Below are positions 59,983-64,000 of a stretch of DNA of 64,000 bases, piece by piece. A model generated the notes under the pieces. The model was not told the origin of the DNA. It worked only from the letters and a program-made list of their open reading frames with translations, and made no database searches. Made by a program: the position numbers and the translations under genes. Positions within the stretch are counted from its first letter, which is position 1. Every line of letters starts with the position of its first letter. Source of the stretch: Acidisoma sp965199065 (GTDB lineage Bacteria > Pseudomonadota > Alphaproteobacteria > Acetobacterales > Acetobacteraceae); contig NZ_CBDAQN010000003.1 in the NCBI RefSeq assembly GCF_965199065.1, forward strand, positions 1,364,001 through 1,428,000, read 5' to 3'.

Positions 59983-61455
59983 CTATTCCTCGTGCCAGGT
60001 GCGGCCGTCGCGCTCCAGCAGAGCAATCGCCGAGGATGGACCCCAGGTTCCCGCCCGGTAGGGTTTTGGCGGCTCGTTCGTGGCCGCCCAGGCATCCTGA
60101 ATGGGGTCGATCCAGCTCCAGGCCGCCTCGACCTCGTCGCGGCGCATGAACAAGGTCTGGTTGCCCCGTACCACATCCATGATGAGCCGCTCATACGCAT
60201 CCGGATTTCGAACCGAGAAGGCCTTGGCGAAGCTCATATCCAGCGGCACGTACTGCAGGCGCATGCCTCCCGGCCCGGGATCCTTGATCATCAGCCACAG
60301 GCGAACGCCCTCATCCGGCTGCACGCGAACGACCAGCCGGTTTGCCTGCAGCGTGCCCGCCGCTTCTTCGAATACCGAATGCGGAATGCCGCGGAACTGC
60401 ACCACGATCTCCGACACCCGGCTCGGCAGCCGCTTGCCCGTCCGCAGGTAGAAGGGCACGCCCGCCCAGCGCCAGTTGCTCACCTCGGCCTTCAGGGCGA
60501 CGAAGGTCTCGGTCATGCTGGTGGGGCGCTCCAACTCCTCGAGGTAGCCGCGCACCGGCCCCTTGGTGGAGGCGCCGGCCGTATACTGGCCGCGCACCGT
60601 CATCGCCGCGACCTGCGCCGTCGACATCGGCTTCAGCGACTTCAGCACCTTCAGCTTTTCGTCGCGCACGCGGTCGGCATCGAGGGAGGTCGGCACTTCC
60701 ATGGCGGTCAGGCACAGGAGCTGCAGGATATGGTTCTGCATCATGTCCCGCATGGCGCCAGCCGTGTCGTAGTAGCCGGCGCGCGTTTCGAGCCCCAGAT
60801 CCTCCGCCACGGTGATCTGCACGTGATCCACGTATTTGGAGTTCCAGATCGGCTCGAACAGGGAATTGGCGAAGCGCAGCGCCATCAGGTTCTGCACCGT
60901 CTCCTTCCCCAGGTAGTGGTCGATGCGATAGATGCTGCTCTCCGGGAAAATCTTGCCGACGGCGTCGTTGAGGGCCTGGGCCGATTCCAGATCCTTGCCG
61001 ACCGGCTTCTCGATCACCACCCGGCTCTTGGGCGATGCGAGCCCATGGGCGCTGATCTGGGCGCAGATGGGCCCGAAGATGTCGGGCGCCGTGGCCAGAT
61101 AGAACACCCGGATCCGGTCGGGGGCGTCACTCAGCTTGGCGGCGAGGTCGCTCCAGCCGTCGGAGCCCGTGGCATCCATCGGCACGTAGCCGACGCGGGC
61201 GATGAATTGCTCCAGAACCTCCTCGTCGATGTCGCTGGTCGAAACGAAACTCTGGATGGCGTCGCGCGCCATATCCCTGAATTCTTCATCGGACATGTGG
61301 CGGCGGGAGGTTCCGATGATCCGCGCCTCGGCAGGCAGCTGGCCGCTGCGGTCGCGCTGGTACAGCGCGGGCAGGAGCTTCCGGCGAGAGAGATCGCCGG
61401 AGCCGCCGAAGACGATGATGTCGAAAGGATCCACGGTGATAATGCGGGCTACCAT
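59983..61455 (-). CDS. zwf: glucose-6-phosphate 1-dehydrogenase
   Basis: A 490-residue enzyme oxidising glucose 6-phosphate to 6-phosphogluconolactone with NAD(P). The cofactor motif IIVFGGSGDLSRRKLLPALY is near the N-terminus, EKPVGKDLESA follows, and the active-site peptide is YRIDHYLGKETVQN. The C-terminus DAWAATNEPPKPYRAGTWGP is typical. AGAGGAA lies before the ATG at 61455. Usual partners pgl and edd are not adjacent; it is divergent from murQ. Confidence 0.96.
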   Translation of the reverse strand: MVARIITVDPFDIIVFGGSGDLSRRKLLPALYQRDRSGQLPAEARIIGTSRRHMSDEEFRDMARDAIQSFVSTSDIDEEVLEQFIARVGYVPMDATGSDGWSDLAAKLSDAPDRIRVFYLATAPDIFGPICAQISAHGLASPKSRVVIEKPVGKDLESAQALNDAVGKIFPESSIYRIDHYLGKETVQNLMALRFANSLFEPIWNSKYVDHVQITVAEDLGLETRAGYYDTAGAMRDMMQNHILQLLCLTAMEVPTSLDADRVRDEKLKVLKSLKPMSTAQVAAMTVRGQYTAGASTKGPVRGYLEELERPTSMTETFVALKAEVSNWRWAGVPFYLRTGKRLPSRVSEIVVQFRGIPHSVFEEAAGTLQANRLVVRVQPDEGVRLWLMIKDPGPGGMRLQYVPLDMSFAKAFSVRNPDAYERLIMDVVRGNQTLFMRRDEVEAAWSWIDPIQDAWAATNEPPKPYRAGTWGPSSAIALLERDGRTWHEE

Positions 61456-61574
61456 GCGCTGAGGTTCCTCTTCAGGCGAGACGCTAGCATACGCACCTGC
61501 AGCAAATTGGCTAGGAGGCCGGTTAAGCGCTGTACTGCCTTGACGCAGAAGCCTTGCTGTCGTCATGGGGGCAC

Positions 61575-62495
61575 ATGACCCGTTCCATGCCCTTGCCCCG
61601 TACCGAAGAGGTGAGCGCCCGCTACCGGGACCTCGACCTGTGGGACAGCGCCGAGGCGGCGGAGGCTCTGTGGGAGGGGCAGATGGCCGCCGTCGCCGCC
61701 TTGCGCCCGGCGCTGCCGGCGCTCGCCGCCGCCGCCGATGCCGCCGCCGCCCGGCTCGCGAGCGAGGCCGGACGGCTGATCTACGCCGGCGCGGGCACCT
61801 CCGGCAGGCTCGCGGCACTCGACGCCGCCGAATTGCCGCCGACCTTCGATTGGCCGCATGAGCGAACCGCGTTGCTTATCGCCGGGGGCACGGCAAGCCT
61901 GCTTCGTGCCGCCGAGGGGGCCGAGGACGACACTGGCGCCGCCGACGTCGCCTTGGCGGAGTTGCAGGCGGGTTCGGGGGATGTGCTGGTCGCGCTCGCG
62001 GCGAGCGGCGGCACGCCCTTCACCGTCACCGCGGTGGAAAGCGCCCGCGCGCTCGGCGTGCTGACGATCGCCATCCTAAACAGCCCGGGCGCCCCATTGG
62101 TGGCCGCCGCCGAACACGCGATCCTGATCGACACCGGCGCCGAGGCTATCGCCGGTTCCACCCGCATGAAGGCGGGAACGGCGCAGAAGGCTGCGCTGAC
62201 CTTGCTCTCGACCCTCATCATGATCCGCCTGGGCCGGATCCATGCCGGCCGGATGATCGAGATGCGGCCGACCAACGCCAAGCTGCTGGCACGGGCGCGG
62301 CGGATGGTGGCCGAGCTGACCGGATGCGATCCCGCGGCCGCGGCCGCCGCGCTCGACCATGCAGGCGGCAGCACGAAACTCGCCAGCCTCATGATCCTGA
62401 GGGAGCTTGATCGCGCCGCCGCCGAAGCTCTTCTCTTCCGCAATGGCGGCATCCTCCGGCAGGCGCTGGGGGACACAGGCGGCCCTTCCCTGTAG
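61575..62495 (+). CDS. murQ: N-acetylmuramic acid 6-phosphate etherase
   Basis: A 306-residue SIS-domain lyase that splits D-lactate from MurNAc 6-phosphate to give GlcNAc 6-phosphate during cell-wall recycling. Motifs: IYAGAGTSGRLAALDAAELPP, then LVALAASGGTPFT and EAIAGSTRMKAGTAQKAALT, and the GRMIEMRPTNAKL block. The start at 61575 precedes MTRSMPLPRTEEVS; an ATG at 61587 is an alternative. It precedes fumC by 30 bases. Confidence 0.94.
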   Translation: MTRSMPLPRTEEVSARYRDLDLWDSAEAAEALWEGQMAAVAALRPALPALAAAADAAAARLASEAGRLIYAGAGTSGRLAALDAAELPPTFDWPHERTALLIAGGTASLLRAAEGAEDDTGAADVALAELQAGSGDVLVALAASGGTPFTVTAVESARALGVLTIAILNSPGAPLVAAAEHAILIDTGAEAIAGSTRMKAGTAQKAALTLLSTLIMIRLGRIHAGRMIEMRPTNAKLLARARRMVAELTGCDPAAAAAALDHAGGSTKLASLMILRELDRAAAEALLFRNGGILRQALGDTGGPSL

Positions 62496-62525
62496 AAACG
62501 AGCCCTCGATCCAAAGGAACGGACG

Positions 62526-63947
62526 ATGACAGAGACGATGCCGGCGACCGGATTCCGGATAGAACACGACGCGCTGGGGGACGTGCCGGTCCCCAGCGAC
62601 CGGTTGTGGGGCGCCCAGACGGAACGCTCCATCCATAACTTCCCCATCGGCAGCGGCCGCTTCATCTGGACCCGTCCCGTGATCCGGGCGCTCGGCATCC
62701 TGAAGAAGGCCGCTGCTCAGGCGAATGGCGAGCTGGGCGAGTTGCCGCCCGAGAAGGTGGCGCTCATCGTCCAGGCGGCGGAGGAGGTCATCGAGGGCAA
62801 ATGGGACCACGAGTTCCCGCTCGTCGTCTTCCAGACCGGCTCCGGGACCCAAAGCAATATGAACGCCAACGAGGTCATCGCCAACCGGGCAATCCAGATC
62901 GCCGGCGGCGTGCTCGGCTCGAAGAAGCCGATCAACCCCAACGACGATGTGAATCGCGGCCAGTCCTCCAACGACACCTTCCCGACGGCGATGTACATCG
63001 CCGCGGTCGAGGAGTTGTCGAACACGCTGCTCCCGTCGATCGAGGTGCTGCGCGCGACGCTCGACGCCAAGGCGAAGGCCTTCGCCGACGTCATCATGAT
63101 CGGGCGCACCCATCTGCAGGATGCAACGCCGGTGTCGCTCGGGCAGGCGATCTCGGGCTGGGTCGCGCAACTCGCCGAATGCGCCCGCGCCATCGAGGCC
63201 GCGATCCCATGGCTGCTCGAGCTCGCGATCGGGGGCACCGCGGTGGGCACCGGGCTCAACGCCCATCCCAGGTTCGGCGACACTGCGGCGCGCTATATCG
63301 CCGTGGCGACCGGCCACGCGTTTGTTTCAGCACCGAACAAGTTTGCAGCTTTGTCGGCTCATGACGCGCTGGCGCATGCGAGCGCCACGCTTCGCACGCT
63401 GGCGGGTGCGCTGCTCAAAATCGCGAACGACGTGCGCTGGCATGCGAGCGGCCCGCGCGCGGGCTTGGGGGAAATCCACATCCCCGAAAACGAGCCCGGC
63501 TCCTCCATCATGCCGGGCAAGATCAACCCGACCCAGTGCGAGTCCATGACGATGGTCGCAGTGCAGGTGTATGGCAACGACGCCGCGGTCGGCTTCGCGG
63601 CCAGCCAGGGCAACTTCCAGCTCAACGTGTACAAGCCCGTGATGCTGCACAACGTGCTGGAGTCGATCACGTTGATGAGCCAGTCGATCCGGGCCTTCGA
63701 CACCCATTGCGCGCAAGGGATCGAGCCCAACTATCCGCGCCTGAAGCACAATCTGGAAAGTTCGCTGATGCTGGTGACGGCGTTGAACCGGCACATCGGC
63801 TACGAGAAGTCAGCCCAGATCGCGCTGAAGGCGCATCGTGAGGACAGCAGCCTCAAGCAGGCGGCGCTTGCGCTGGGTTTCGTGACGGAAGAGCAGTTCG
63901 ACGCCTGGGTGCGGCCGGAGGATATGCTGGCGCCGAGCGCCGGCTAG
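62526..63947 (+). CDS. fumC: class II fumarate hydratase
   Basis: A 473-residue fumarase of the aspartase/fumarase superfamily converting fumarate and malate. Motifs: DRLWGAQTERSIHNFPIG, QTGSGTQSNMNANEVIANR, IGRTHLQDATPVSLGQ and the signature GSSIMPGKINPTQCE. The oxygen-stable class II enzyme is complete. AAAGGAACGG lies before the ATG. A short inverted repeat follows its stop. Confidence 0.97.
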   Translation: MTETMPATGFRIEHDALGDVPVPSDRLWGAQTERSIHNFPIGSGRFIWTRPVIRALGILKKAAAQANGELGELPPEKVALIVQAAEEVIEGKWDHEFPLVVFQTGSGTQSNMNANEVIANRAIQIAGGVLGSKKPINPNDDVNRGQSSNDTFPTAMYIAAVEELSNTLLPSIEVLRATLDAKAKAFADVIMIGRTHLQDATPVSLGQAISGWVAQLAECARAIEAAIPWLLELAIGGTAVGTGLNAHPRFGDTAARYIAVATGHAFVSAPNKFAALSAHDALAHASATLRTLAGALLKIANDVRWHASGPRAGLGEIHIPENEPGSSIMPGKINPTQCESMTMVAVQVYGNDAAVGFAASQGNFQLNVYKPVMLHNVLESITLMSQSIRAFDTHCAQGIEPNYPRLKHNLESSLMLVTALNRHIGYEKSAQIALKAHREDSSLKQAALALGFVTEEQFDAWVRPEDMLAPSAG

Positions 63948-63948
63948 C

Positions 63949-63969
63949 CTGAGCGGGTCCGGGGCTCAG
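63949..63969. terminator. short stem-loop after fumC
   Basis: CTGAGC (63949-63954) pairs with GCTCAG (63964-63969) around a 9-base loop, directly after the fumC stop and overlapping the stop of the convergent partial gene. No T-run follows, so this is a weak candidate. Confidence 0.35.
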
Positions 63970-64000
63970 TTCACCAGGTTGTTGTAGTTAACCCAGCCCC
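63966..64000 (-). CDS. partial gene, C-terminal end only
   Basis: The minus strand reads in from the right edge with GWVNYNNLVN and then TGA. The composition looks like a real C-terminus, and the position just after a fumC stop-loop fits a convergent gene. Too little is visible to name it. Confidence 0.35.
   Translation of the reverse strand, partial: GWVNYNNLVN

Noticed and set aside
1..64000. tRNA, rRNA, CRISPR arrays or an integrative element
   Set aside because: No cloverleaf-like sequence, regular repeat-spacer pattern, integrase or attachment-site repeat was recognised on either strand.

Overview
The window is a GC-rich, densely coded stretch of a bacterial chromosome. Gene content and protein style (Rieske/flavin amine catabolism, several ABC importers, a Weimberg-type sugar acid operon, NADP isocitrate dehydrogenase, MurQ, FumC, a DMFase-like enzyme) point to an alphaproteobacterium, most likely of the order Hyphomicrobiales; I cannot fix the genus. 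About 56 protein genes, two clear gene remnants and no rRNA, tRNA, CRISPR array or intact insertion sequence were found. Most of the window is metabolic, in short operons with ATGA/GTGA stop-start overlaps.

Left part (1-11.4 kb). A plus-strand operon holds a Gfo/Idh/MocA oxidoreductase, small and large subunits of an N,N-dimethylformamidase-like amidohydrolase, two alpha/beta hydrolases and a gamma-glutamyltransferase. After a less GC-rich gap comes a complete two-gene diffusible-signal-factor (DSF) cell-signalling module: an RpfC-type hybrid histidine kinase, preceded by a coupled 38-codon ORF, and convergent to it an RpfF-type crotonase. The rpfF side ends at a small aminotransferase remnant.

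11.7-27.9 kb. An asparaginase-superfamily protein with an altered active site is followed by a five-gene minus-strand operon: Rieske oxygenase, GlxA/AraC regulator, two opine/sarcosine-oxidase-like subunits and a monomeric sarcosine-oxidase-like protein. This is a plausible route for stripping N-methyl groups from a betaine or methylated amino acid. Next are an allantoinase/allantoate-amidohydrolase-like pair, an SDR, a polar amino-acid ABC importer, a PEP-mutase/isocitrate-lyase family enzyme and a LexA/CI-like XRE-S24 repressor.

28-40 kb. A small hypothetical gene and a decayed response regulator are followed by a Weimberg-like operon (MFS porter, IlvD/Edd dehydratase, DapA-like dehydratase, ketoglutarate-semialdehyde dehydrogenase). 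Then comes a molybdate/tungstate locus: ModE-like DNA-binding protein, binding protein, a fused permease-ATPase and a Mop-type TOBE protein. A manganese catalase is divergent from a CsoR/FrmR repressor, with a perfect operator-like palindrome between them.

40-64 kb. A porin, a TIM-barrel isomerase, an M3 peptidase, an SDR and an unusual NRAMP-family transporter precede an eight-gene sugar operon (ABC importer, Gfo/Idh, isomerase, hydrolase, ribulose-phosphate-epimerase-like protein, ROK kinase) driven from a promoter covered by a perfect 9-bp inverted repeat. Glutathione-independent formaldehyde dehydrogenase, icd, a small basic protein, a metallophosphoesterase, a lipoprotein-like protein, zwf, murQ and fumC complete the window. 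The formaldehyde dehydrogenase could deal with formaldehyde released by the demethylating enzymes further left; that link is inference.
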